A stretch of DNA of 22,170 nt from an uncultured Campylobacter sp. GTDB lineage: Bacteria; Campylobacterota; Campylobacteria; Campylobacterales; Campylobacteraceae. The stretch spans positions 1-22,170 of the forward strand of contig NZ_CALIAV010000105.1 of assembly GCF_938045625.1 (NCBI RefSeq), read 5' to 3'. The position numbers and the translations under genes were made by a program. Each line of letters opens with the position of its first letter. The first letter of the stretch is position 1. Below, one piece after another: positions 14,562-21,268 of the stretch. Below the pieces are notes generated by a model, which did no database searches, had not been told where the DNA came from, and worked only from the letters and a program-made list of their open reading frames with translations.

Positions 14562-14897
14562 TTAAATAATCCTAATAAGCGTCATATATATCGCCGTAGA
14601 AGCCGCGATACTAAGCAGGGTATTTTTAAATTTTAGATGAATCAAAACCGCGCTAAAAACGGCTGCCGCTTCGTTTAGTCCGTATGGATAAACGTCAAAT
14701 TTGATGTCCTTTAGTCCGTAGCACACCAAGACGACCATTATCATCAGCCCCATGTGTCGCTCCACAGCCGTTAGCCACGGACGCGGCTTATAGTTTTTGA
14801 TAACGTAAAACGGCGCGGCGCGCGTCAAAAAGGTCGCAAACGCGCTTAGCAAAACGGCGGCGAATATCGCCCACTCGCTTGAACTCACGCTTATCAA
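14562..14897 (-). CDS. azlD: AzlD-type small subunit of branched-chain amino-acid exporter
   Basis: A 111-residue membrane protein with about four helices, typical in size for AzlD/YgaH, which works with AzlC to export branched-chain amino acids (or their analogues). Marks are the helix ATFLTRAAPFYVIKN (T-R-x-x-P-F) and a PRPWLTAVERHMGLMIMVVL segment. I use the TTG at 14897: it overlaps the azlC TGA by 4 bases and has AAGGAT 5 bases upstream; a GTG at 14888 is an alternative. It is the second gene of an azlC-azlD pair. Confidence 0.88.
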   Translation of the reverse strand: MISVSSSEWAIFAAVLLSAFATFLTRAAPFYVIKNYKPRPWLTAVERHMGLMIMVVLVCYGLKDIKFDVYPYGLNEAAAVFSAVLIHLKFKNTLLSIAASTAIYMTLIRII

Positions 14898-15556
14898 AGC
14901 TTATCCTTAAAAACTAAAATAAAAATAAAGCAAAGCGCCATCGAGCCTACCAGCATCGCTTTAGCAGGCATGAGCGCTACGCCGGCGACTCCAAACAAGC
15001 ACGCCGCGCCCAGCACTTTATAATTTTTATCGTTTTTAAACATCTCCATCACGATCACGATAAAAAGTGCGGTTAGGCTAAACTCAAGCCCGCTCATATC
15101 GACCTTTATCAGCCCGCCGGCTAAACATCCGACCGCCGTTCCCGCCGCCCAGTAGAGCCACGAGAGCAAATTTAGCCGAGTAAAAACATAGCTACGCTCC
15201 ACCGCGTCCGAGATATTAAGCGCCTTAAATATCGCAAAGGTTTCGTCCGTGAGAGTTGCGATATTAAAAAGGCGAAATTTGAGATCTTTGTACTCTTTTA
15301 AAAGCGCGAGTCCGTAAAAAGTATGGCGTAAATTTACAAGGTAGCTCACGATAAAAACCTCCAAAAGTCCCGTGCCCGCGCTAAAAAGCGAGAGCATCAT
15401 AAACTGCGCCGCGCCGCCGTATGCTAGCGTGCTAAGAGCGATGGCGATAAATGCGCTAACGCCCATGCTTTTAGCCAGTATCCCAAAAGCGACGCCAAGG
15501 GGAAAATAGCCCATAAAAATGGGAATGCTAAGCTTAAAAACGTAACTAAAATGCAA
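14894..15556 (-). CDS. azlC: AzlC-type large subunit of branched-chain amino-acid exporter
   Basis: A 220-residue protein with about five to six membrane helices. The N-terminal IPIFMGYFPLGVAFGILAKS, STLAYGGAAQFMMLSLF (the conserved G-A-x-Q-F) and VNLRHTFYGLAL (N-x-R-H) are signature segments of the AzlC/YgaZ family, which with AzlD exports branched-chain amino acids. There is no ATG at the N-terminus: the TTG at 15556 has AAGGA about 6 bases upstream and gives the expected start, whereas the first in-frame ATG would remove part of the first helix. azlD follows with a 4-base overlap. No promoter is obvious. Confidence 0.9.
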   Translation of the reverse strand: MHFSYVFKLSIPIFMGYFPLGVAFGILAKSMGVSAFIAIALSTLAYGGAAQFMMLSLFSAGTGLLEVFIVSYLVNLRHTFYGLALLKEYKDLKFRLFNIATLTDETFAIFKALNISDAVERSYVFTRLNLLSWLYWAAGTAVGCLAGGLIKVDMSGLEFSLTALFIVIVMEMFKNDKNYKVLGAACLFGVAGVALMPAKAMLVGSMALCFIFILVFKDKL

Positions 15557-15790
15557 AAATTTTCCTTAGTAAAAGCGCGATGATAGCTAAAAATTTAAAA
15601 ATTTAGGATAAAGACCGGGAATTTGAGTAAAATTTGAAGGATCGGCTGACGATAAGCAGATTTTTAGAATAATCGCCAAATAATCAAATTTAACCCGTCC
15701 GCACTTGATGTTTGGCTTAGATTTAAATACTCGATCGGCAAACCAAAAATCATAAAATAAACAATGACTGCAAGCAAAAACCGCTACGAA

Positions 15791-15824
15791 ACGGCTAAAA
15801 TTTAGCTAAATTTAGCCGTTTTTT
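15791..15824 (+). terminator. Hairpin followed by six T residues on the plus strand
   Basis: ACGGCTAAA (15791-15799) pairs with TTTAGCCGT (15811-15819) around an 11-base loop, and a run of six T follows (15819-15824). This is a textbook intrinsic terminator read on the plus strand, yet no plus-strand gene precedes it. On the minus strand only TTTCGT follows, so it may act as a backup for flgG or block antisense transcription. Confidence 0.5.
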
Positions 15825-15831
15825 ACCGCAA

Positions 15832-15884
15832 ATTTAAAAAGCCGCCTAGTCAGTCAAATTTGTAAATTTGAAAGACCGAGCGGC
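15832..15884 (-). terminator. flgG intrinsic terminator
   Basis: A 44-base hairpin (15841-15884): GCCGC/GCGGC, GTC/GAC and TCAAATTT/AAATTTGA stems with small symmetric internal loops and a 2-base apex. On the minus strand it is followed by TTTTTAAATTT, and it begins 23 bases after the flgG stop. Confidence 0.75.
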
Positions 15885-15906
15885 GTCAAATTTAGCCTAC
15901 TTTAGG

Positions 15907-16695
15907 CTATCTCTTTAGGCTATTTACGATAGAGAGCATATCGTCGCTCGTCGTGATCGCCTTTGAGTTGGCTTCATACGCGCGCTGGCCAGTGATGAGG
16001 TCGGTCATCTCTTCGACCAGCTGGACATTACTCATCTCGACAAATCCCTGCCTGATCGTACCCAGACCGTCAAGACCGGCCGTGCCAACCACGACCTCGC
16101 CGCTAGAGCCCGTCGGTAGATAGAGGTTGTCGCCCATAGAGTGTAGGCCTGCTGGGTTGATAAAATTTGCTAGCTCGATACGGCCCACCTGCGTCATCTC
16201 GGTGTTGCCAGGCTGCAGCACGGAGACGGTGCCGTCAGTGCCGACTGAAACCTGCGTGGCATCAGCCGGGATAGTCATCTGCGGCTGAAGCACGTAGCCG
16301 TCGGAGTTTACGATCGTGCCTTCGCTATCTAGCTTAAAGGCGCCGTTTCTAGTGTACGCCGTCGTTCCGTCTGGAAGCTGCACCTGGAAAAAGCCGTTGC
16401 CAGCGATAACCATATCGAGGTTGTTACTCGTTTCTTTAAAATAACCTTGCGAAAATATCTTCGTTATCGCCGTCGGACGCGCGCCTAGACCAACCTCGAT
16501 ACCAGTCGGGCTTTTCGTCGTGGCGCTGGTTGCCGTACCCGCATACTCCATGACCTGATACATCAGATCGGCAAACTCGGCGCGGTTTTTCTTATAGCCG
16601 ATAGTGTTTACATTTGCGATATTGTGCGACGTAACGTCGATCTGGGTTTGTTGGGCGATCATGCCGGTGGCGGCAGAGTAAATAGACCTCATCAT
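15907..16695 (-). CDS. flgG: Flagellar distal rod protein FlgG
   Basis: A 262-residue axial protein of the flagellar distal rod, exported by the flagellar type III system. The N-terminal MRSIYSAATGMIAQQTQIDV with SHNIANVNTIGYKKNRAEF is the conserved rod/hook N-terminal helix and ANN(V/I)NT motif; GNGFFQVQLPDGTTAYTRNGAFKLD is the FlgG core; and VQLVEEMTDLITGQRAYEAN with a final MLSIVNSLKR is the conserved C-terminal helix. Length is typical. Start: two adjacent ATG codons (16695 and 16692), GAGGAAAA upstream; the first is used here. It is transcribed apart from flgF: a 575-base gap with flgF's 3' hairpin, two sigma-54 sites and a leader repeat separates them. Confidence 0.97.
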   Translation of the reverse strand: MMRSIYSAATGMIAQQTQIDVTSHNIANVNTIGYKKNRAEFADLMYQVMEYAGTATSATTKSPTGIEVGLGARPTAITKIFSQGYFKETSNNLDMVIAGNGFFQVQLPDGTTAYTRNGAFKLDSEGTIVNSDGYVLQPQMTIPADATQVSVGTDGTVSVLQPGNTEMTQVGRIELANFINPAGLHSMGDNLYLPTGSSGEVVVGTAGLDGLGTIRQGFVEMSNVQLVEEMTDLITGQRAYEANSKAITTSDDMLSIVNSLKR

Positions 16696-16717
16696 TTCAT
16701 TTTCCTCTTTCTACAGG

Positions 16718-16840
16718 CGCGTCGCGCTTTGGTTTTATACGTCGTTGTGTTTTATTTTAACTTCAGTCACATACGCCCAGTATGCTCCCTCGTCAAAATA
16801 AAACCCGCCTCGTCTAATCCGCAAATCGCTTCCGCTTAGC
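16718..16840 (-). repeat. Leader repeat, copy A (before flgG)
   Basis: About 123 bases that align nearly without gaps to 18102-18222 in front of flgF. Shared blocks read on the plus strand: CGCGTCG, ATAC(G/T)TCGTTG, CTTC(A/G)G(T)(C/T)AC, CCCTCG, CCGCCTCGTCT, CTTCCGCTT(A/G)GC. On the minus strand one frame reads SGSDLRIRRGGFYFDEGAYW then AYVTEVKIKHNDV and stop, without a good start; the flgF copy shows the same frame interrupted by two stops. This looks like a decayed or noncoding dispersed element. Confidence 0.65.
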
Positions 16841-16882
16841 AACTAGCTTAGCTTTGGGCGCCTTATCTTTATTTGTTTAATT

Positions 16883-16899
16883 TGCAAAAAATATTCCAA
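16883..16899 (-). promoter_or_regulatory. Secondary sigma-54-like site before flgG
   Basis: Minus strand TTGGAAT-ATTTT-TTGCA has GG and GC with exactly 10 bases between, as sigma-54 needs, but lacks the C of the -24 element. It is weaker than the site at 17016-17032. Confidence 0.4.
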
Positions 16900-17015
16900 A
16901 TTTGCAGTCTTAAATTTTACGCTTTTGCATAAAACCGTCGCCGTCCGTTTTTTATATTAGGCGAGCATCCAAATTTTACAAATTCGGCGCGATTTCTCGC
17001 ATTTATTGGCTATTT

Positions 17016-17032
17016 AGCAAAAGGCGTTCCAA
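17016..17032 (-). promoter_or_regulatory. sigma-54 (RpoN) promoter of flgG
   Basis: Minus strand TTGGAAC-GCCTT-TTGCT matches the -24/-12 consensus with correct spacing. Rod genes of Campylobacter belong to the RpoN/FlgR class. The transcript would have a leader of about 310 bases containing leader repeat A. Confidence 0.75.
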
Positions 17033-17142
17033 ATTTGCAAATTTGTGAAAATTTGAAAATATTTTGGCGGAAGTATTTTGAATTTATATTAGCGGCAGGG
17101 TTTTAATGCATAGCGATTTGTGTTTATTAAAATTTAAAAACC

Positions 17143-17268
17143 TTAGCGGAAATATCTTTGAGCGGATTTGCGAGTCGTGCAAATTTTTACGAGCAAGACT
17201 AGGCACGTAGCCTGTCGCCGCGAGTAAAAATTAAATCTCTCGCAAATACGCCAAAGAGATAACGCTAA
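17143..17268 (-). repeat. Long nested hairpin 3' of flgF (family member 2), probable terminator
   Basis: A 126-base imperfect inverted repeat that begins 2 bases after the flgF stop. Stems from outside: TTAGCG/CGCTAA (17143-17148, 17263-17268), TCTTTG/CAAAGA (17155-17160, 17252-17257), GCGGATTTGCGAG/CTCGCAAATACGC (17162-17174, 17239-17251, one mismatch), AATTTTTAC/GTAAAAATT (17182-17190, 17224-17232), GAC/GTC and AGGC/GCCT (17201-17204, 17210-17213) around ACGTA. On the minus strand TTTTTAAATTTTAAT follows, consistent with termination. Its core (17177-17239) resembles 13331-13391 base by base, including GTGCA, AATTTTT, GACTAG and AAAAATTAAA. Confidence 0.78.
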
Positions 17269-17270
17269 AT

Positions 17271-18083
17271 TTAGACTTTCGTGTTAGCAAGCTTACTTAT
17301 GGCTTCCTGATTTAGATCGTCCATATGCGACGTCATCACCTTTTGATACATCTCGACAAAGCGTTGCGTCTCGATCAGTCCGACCATCTCGGTCACAGCG
17401 TTTACGTTGGAGATTTGAGTGTATTTCCACGCGACCGCGTCTATCTCGCCGCCCACGTCTTCAAGCTCCTTTAAATTCGGCAAAACATAGAGATTATCGC
17501 CCTCTTTGGTTAGATTTCGTATCTCTTTTGGCTGCGCGATATAAAGCCTAGCTAGCGGCTCCTCGTTTGAGTAGAGATTGCCGTTTTTATCAGCAGAGAA
17601 GCGCTCTCCCTGCGGGATTTGGATACCTTGAAAATTATTCGTAAAATAATCGCTCGGCAGCACTTTATAGCCTTCTTTGGTTACCAAAAATCCGTCCTCG
17701 TCGAGATTAAACGAGCCGTTTTTGGTTAGGCGCACGTCGCCGGGCTTCACCTCGACCAGGAAAAACAGATCCTCGCGCTTCATCGCAAAGTCAAGGTCGT
17801 TGTTTGAAAATTTAAGCCCGCCCTGGCTAAAATCCACGTATTGCTCCGAAATTTGCGGCACTCTATCGATAGTTCTGTTTAGAAATTTCGCCGCGTCTTT
17901 GGTGTGATTTTCTATCGGTAGCTCGTCGCGGTACTCTTTAAAAATCCTCTCAAAGTCCCCGACTACGACGTCGTCGCGTTTAAAGCCGATGGTGTTTATA
18001 TTGGCAAGGTTGTTTGCGATGACGTCTAGGCGATTAAACTGCGTCACCATGGCGCCGGTTGCTTGGTAGTAGCCGTTGTTCAT
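17271..18083 (-). CDS. flgF: Flagellar proximal rod protein FlgF (FlgG2)
   Basis: A 270-residue rod protein of the FlgF type, called FlgG2 in Campylobacter. The N-terminal GYYQATGAMVTQFNRLDVIA with NNLANINTIGFKRDD is the rod/hook N-terminal signature; the middle (DDLFFLVEVKPG-type region, here REDLFFLVEVKPGDVRLTKN) has the family's 'T(R)NG-F-L' element; and the C-terminal NVNAVTEMVGLIETQRFVEM helix is conserved. The protein is exported by the flagellar system. The ATG at 18083 follows AAGGAAAAGTAA. It has its own sigma-54 promoter about 160 bases upstream and a long hairpin directly after its stop, so it is not cotranscribed with flgG by default. Confidence 0.93.
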   Translation of the reverse strand: MNNGYYQATGAMVTQFNRLDVIANNLANINTIGFKRDDVVVGDFERIFKEYRDELPIENHTKDAAKFLNRTIDRVPQISEQYVDFSQGGLKFSNNDLDFAMKREDLFFLVEVKPGDVRLTKNGSFNLDEDGFLVTKEGYKVLPSDYFTNNFQGIQIPQGERFSADKNGNLYSNEEPLARLYIAQPKEIRNLTKEGDNLYVLPNLKELEDVGGEIDAVAWKYTQISNVNAVTEMVGLIETQRFVEMYQKVMTSHMDDLNQEAISKLANTKV

Positions 18084-18101
18084 TTACTTTTCCTTATCTT
18101 A

Positions 18102-18222
18102 CGCGTCGTATCTTAAACGCATACTTCGTTGGTTTTTTGCTCAGCTTCGGTTACGTATCATACATACGCGCCCTCGCCTCGCAAAAATCCGCCTCGTCTG
18201 CGTCACAAGCTACTTCCGCTTG
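18102..18222 (-). repeat. Leader repeat, copy B (before flgF)
   Basis: About 121 bases aligned to 16718-16840. It lies between the sigma-54 site and the flgF start, as copy A does for flgG. In the frame matching copy A the minus strand reads SGSSL-stop-RRRGGFLRGEGAYV-stop-YVTEAEQKTNEVCV, i.e. the same peptide pattern (RRGGF, EGAY, YVTE, N-(D/E)-V) broken by two stops. Confidence 0.65.
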
Positions 18223-18240
18223 CTTTATTGAGCGTTAAAT

Positions 18241-18257
18241 AGCAACTTTCGTTCCAA
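18241..18257 (-). promoter_or_regulatory. sigma-54 (RpoN) promoter of flgF
   Basis: Minus strand TTGGAAC-GAAAG-TTGCT, a close match to the -24/-12 consensus with the required spacing. It predicts a leader of roughly 145 bases that contains leader repeat B. Confidence 0.8.
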
Positions 18258-18345
18258 ATTAAATTTAATAAAATTTTCAGTAAATTTAGCCTACTTAAAA
18301 GTGCCCGAATAATCGTATTTTTATTAATGTTTAAAGAATTTTGGG

Positions 18346-18351
18346 TATAAT
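18346..18351 (+). promoter_or_regulatory. -10 box of rpoD
   Basis: TTGGGTATAATCC on the plus strand, 32 bases before the rpoD ATG, with T-rich sequence upstream (GTATTTTTATTAATGTTT) in place of a -35 box, as is usual in Campylobacter. Confidence 0.65.
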
Positions 18352-18382
18352 CCTGGTTTTCTACAAAAAGAAGGAATCCCGA

Positions 18383-20266
18383 ATGAGTACCGCAAAAAAA
18401 GAGACATTGTCGCTCATAGAAGAGCTTTTCAAAGAAAATGCCAAAGGCTATATCACTTACGAAAAACTAGTTAAATTCCTAGACAAAGCGCCGACCGCAG
18501 CGATAGCAAAAAAGATAGAGTCGCTGGCAAAAGAAAATAAAGTCCAGCTCATAACCTCGGCTGAAATCGCAAAAATGCGCAACATCGAAGATGCTAAAAA
18601 GCGCCGCGAGGAGCTAGCCAAACTAGCCGACGACAATCTAGAGGAAGAATTTGACCTCGCCAGCGAAACCGATCTGCTCGAGTGGTCGCGCTCGGATAGT
18701 CCCGTGCGTATGTACCTACGCGAAATGGGTCAAATCGCACTACTAACCAAAGAGGAAGAAGTAGAAATCAGCAAAAAAATCGAGCTTGGCGAAGATATCA
18801 TCATCGACGCGTTTTGCTCGGTACCATACCTTATCGATTTTATTCTTGACTACAAAGAGCCGCTCATTAACCGCGAACGCCGAGTAAAAGAGCTTTTTAG
18901 AAGCTTTGACGACGAAGGTGAGGAAGGTAGCGAAGAGGTCGAAGAAGAGGAAGAAAACGAAGAAGTCGAGGATGATGTCGAGGAAGGCGAAGAGAAAGAA
19001 GCCAAGCCAAAAAAACACAATAAAAAAGACGACAAACGAGCTGAAAAAGTGATCGAGAGTTTTAAAGCGCTCGAAAAGGCCAAAAAAGAGTGGCTAAAAA
19101 CTGCAAATAAACAAAACGAAGTAGAGACTGATGATGAGTTTTTAGCAAAGATAACGCTTGCGTTTAAAAAGAAAATTTTAAAAGACAAGCTAATGGATCT
19201 AGGCCCTACCAGCAAGCTCATAACCGAGATCGTAAAGTCGATGGAAACGGCGCTAAAGAGCGATGATGAATTTGACAGAGAGCTAAAAAGACTCGAGTAT
19301 AAGCTACCTATGTTTAGCGACGAGCTAAAGAAAAATCACAAGTCGATCCTAAAAGATATCATCAAGCTCAGCAAAGAAGATATAATCGCGCGAGTGCCCG
19401 AGGCTACGATGGTATCAACCTACGTGGAGATCAAAAAGCTATTTGCGACCAAGGAAGCGAGCAAGAGCGGATTCAACCTCGATCCGATACTTTTAAAGGA
19501 AATTTTAGAGCAGATCAAACGCGGCAAAAAGATATCCGACGAAGCAAAAGCCAGGATGGCAAAATCAAATTTACGCCTAGTCGTAAGCATCGCCAAGCGC
19601 TACACAAACCGCGGTTTGCCGTTTTTAGACTTGATTCAAGAGGGTAACATCGGGCTAATGAAAGCGGTCGATAAATTTGAATATAAAAAAGGGTATAAAT
19701 TTTCTACCTATGCGACGTGGTGGATACGTCAGGCTATTAGCCGTGCTATCGCCGATCAAGCTCGTACAATACGTATCCCTATCCATATGATAGAAACGAT
19801 AAACCGTATCAACAAAATCAACCGAAAATACCTACAAGAAGAAGGCAAAGAGCCGGATATAAACGTAATCGCAGCCGAGGTCGGACTAAGCGCGGACAAG
19901 ATAAAACAGGTCATCAAAATAACCAAAGAGCCTATCAGTCTAGAAGCCCCTATCGGCAATGAAGACGACGGTAAATTTGGAGATTTCGTCGAGGACAGAA
20001 GCTCTCTAAGCCCTATGGATCACATCCTAAAAAACGATCTCAAAGAGCAGATCGACGAGGTCCTAGATCAGCTAAACGAGCGCGAAAAGGCCGTCATCAG
20101 GATGAGATTTGGCCTTTTAGATGACGAGAGCGACCGCACGCTAGAAGAGATAGGCAAGGAGCTAAACGTAACCCGCGAGCGCGTCCGCCAGATCGAAAGC
20201 TCTGCGATAAAAAAACTAAAACATCCGAAAGTCGGTAGAAAACTCAAAAACTACATAGAGGGCTAA
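18383..20266 (+). CDS. rpoD: RNA polymerase primary sigma factor (sigma-70)
   Basis: A 627-residue housekeeping sigma factor. Region 1.2 (SDSPVRMYLREMGQIALLTK), region 2 (LRLVVSIAKRYTNRGLPFLD ... KGYKFSTYATWWIRQAISRA, binding the -10 box), region 3 (RIPIHMIETINRINKINRKY) and region 4 (DRTLEEIGKELNVTRERVRQ, the -35-binding helix-turn-helix) are all present. Between regions 1.2 and 2 lies a non-conserved domain with a highly acidic tract of about 35 residues (EEVEEEEENEEVEDDVEEGE) followed by a Lys-rich segment. The ATG at 18383 has AAGGAA upstream; a 14-residue extension to 18341 would overlap the promoter and is rejected. It is divergent from flgF, with 300 bases between starts. Confidence 0.97.
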   Translation: MSTAKKETLSLIEELFKENAKGYITYEKLVKFLDKAPTAAIAKKIESLAKENKVQLITSAEIAKMRNIEDAKKRREELAKLADDNLEEEFDLASETDLLEWSRSDSPVRMYLREMGQIALLTKEEEVEISKKIELGEDIIIDAFCSVPYLIDFILDYKEPLINRERRVKELFRSFDDEGEEGSEEVEEEEENEEVEDDVEEGEEKEAKPKKHNKKDDKRAEKVIESFKALEKAKKEWLKTANKQNEVETDDEFLAKITLAFKKKILKDKLMDLGPTSKLITEIVKSMETALKSDDEFDRELKRLEYKLPMFSDELKKNHKSILKDIIKLSKEDIIARVPEATMVSTYVEIKKLFATKEASKSGFNLDPILLKEILEQIKRGKKISDEAKARMAKSNLRLVVSIAKRYTNRGLPFLDLIQEGNIGLMKAVDKFEYKKGYKFSTYATWWIRQAISRAIADQARTIRIPIHMIETINRINKINRKYLQEEGKEPDINVIAAEVGLSADKIKQVIKITKEPISLEAPIGNEDDGKFGDFVEDRSSLSPMDHILKNDLKEQIDEVLDQLNEREKAVIRMRFGLLDDESDRTLEEIGKELNVTRERVRQIESSAIKKLKHPKVGRKLKNYIEG

Positions 20267-20288
20267 ATTTAGCCCTCCTCTTTTATAT
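20259..20288 (+). terminator. rpoD intrinsic terminator overlapping its stop codon
   Basis: AGGGCTAAATTTAGCCCT (20259-20276) is a perfect 18-base palindrome that includes the rpoD TAA stop; CCTCTTTTATAT follows. A compact terminator built on the TAAATTTA word. Confidence 0.7.
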
Positions 20289-20343
20289 CCGATCGGCAAA
20301 TAAAAACAACTACCAAATTTAAAGAAAATACAAAGGCGCAAAG

Positions 20344-21045
20344 ATGGATCAGAAACCCCTGGCCGAGATAAAATTTCGTGGCATAGCTTCTAATATTTTA
20401 CTAATCGGAGGCTACATATCTATTTGGGCTTTGTGCGAATTTTGTAGCCGTGTCTCGCTGGCTGGATTTTTGACCGCTGTATTTTTTATTTGCCTTATCT
20501 TTCTCGCATCGATGGTCTTTAGGCTTCTTGCCGCTAGACAAATTTCCAAACTCTCCGCAAGCAAACTTTTTACGAGAACTTCCTCCGCACTAGTCACGGC
20601 GGCGCTACTAGCGATTTTATGGCTATCTATGGCATTGTATTCGGTAAGTCAAGTCGGTTTTAGTGCGGTAGGGTATGCCGCGGCGCAGATCGGAGGCTCT
20701 TTCGTAGATAATGCTTATTCTGTAATCGGAGCGGTCGCAAATAATTTTTTAAATATACAAGGCTCGGCCCTTACGATATTTCTTACCACAGACTCTATTC
20801 TAACTATCTACTTTTGGTTTATGCTTGGCGTTGCGTACTATCTGCTCGGCAAAGATACGCAGAACAGTGCTTTCTACATCTACTCAGGTTTAGCCTTTAT
20901 GTGCACAGCGCTTCAGTTTATCGATATTTCGCTACTTAAAGGTTCGGTAACTCCATATGCGCTGCTTACGATAGCGCTTTTGATCCCGCTTTGCGAACTA
21001 GCGGCTTGGGTCAGGATCAAAAATATCATTCTTGCGCAGCCTTAA
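20344..21045 (+). CDS. Unknown multi-pass membrane protein
   Basis: A 233-residue hydrophobic protein with about six predicted membrane helices: roughly residues 15-32, 38-62, 82-103, 148-168, 175-195 and 203-221. The N-terminus (MDQKPLAEIKFRGIASN) is cytoplasmic-looking and the C-terminus is short (RIKNIILAQP). No motif that I recognise; no charged catalytic cluster. AAAGGCG precedes the ATG by 6 bases. It follows rpoD by 77 bases on the same strand, beyond the rpoD terminator, so it could be read through or have a weak promoter of its own. Function unknown; not typical of a transporter family I know. Confidence 0.72.
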   Translation: MDQKPLAEIKFRGIASNILLIGGYISIWALCEFCSRVSLAGFLTAVFFICLIFLASMVFRLLAARQISKLSASKLFTRTSSALVTAALLAILWLSMALYSVSQVGFSAVGYAAAQIGGSFVDNAYSVIGAVANNFLNIQGSALTIFLTTDSILTIYFWFMLGVAYYLLGKDTQNSAFYIYSGLAFMCTALQFIDISLLKGSVTPYALLTIALLIPLCELAAWVRIKNIILAQP

Positions 21046-21196
21046 AATTTATAAATTTCAAATTTCATCGCAGCTACCACGCATGCCGTTTCGCTAAATT
21101 TATCAAAAAATACACCAATGCCACCTCCTAAATTTACCTGCAAAACAAAATCTGTAAATTTATGCTAATTTTATCGCCGTTCTTGTAATATACTAC

Positions 21197-21244
21197 TATT
21201 TATTTATGGACTAGAAGTACTAATTTTAAGGCTGTAAATAAATA
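21197..21244. promoter_or_regulatory. 10-bp inverted repeat upstream of the binding-protein gene
   Basis: TATTTATTTA (21197-21206) and TAAATAAATA (21235-21244) are perfect inverted copies 28 bases apart, just before the start at 21269. A TAATATACT sequence at 21186-21194 could be the -10 box. The site might be an operator (Fur-like control would suit the gene), but it does not match a Fur box clearly and AT-richness makes chance matches easy. Confidence 0.3.
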
Positions 21245-21268
21245 TAATTTAAAAACTTAAGAAAAAAC

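Larger units (their letters stand above)
15557..15906. other. Noncoding gap of 350 bases between azlC and flgG
   Basis: It holds two hairpins (listed separately): the flgG terminator near flgG and a second, plus-strand-oriented hairpin with a T run. The rest is AT-rich with many AAATTT words. I see no gene and no clear azlC promoter. Confidence 0.5.
16696..17142. other. flgG upstream region: leader repeat and two sigma-54 sites
   Basis: The gap between flgG and the flgF 3' hairpin contains, in the direction of transcription (minus), a strong and a weaker sigma-54 promoter and then a repeat of about 120 bases shared with flgF. No gene is convincing. A stretch around 17030-17090 is AT-rich with a CAAATTTGCAAATTTG run. 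Confidence 0.55.

Noticed and set aside
16718..16840. A 35-codon gene in the flgG leader repeat (minus strand)
   Set aside because: Only a TTG start, no ribosome site, and the same frame carries two stops in the flgF copy; kept as a repeat, not a gene.
18084..18340. Replication origin at the strand switch between flgF and rpoD
   Set aside because: No dnaA gene and no cluster of DnaA boxes; the gap is explained by two divergent promoters and the leader repeat.
18743..19221. Long antisense open frames within rpoD
   Set aside because: They are produced by the repetitive Glu/Lys codons of the acidic tract, giving Ser/Phe-rich translations; rpoD itself is certain.
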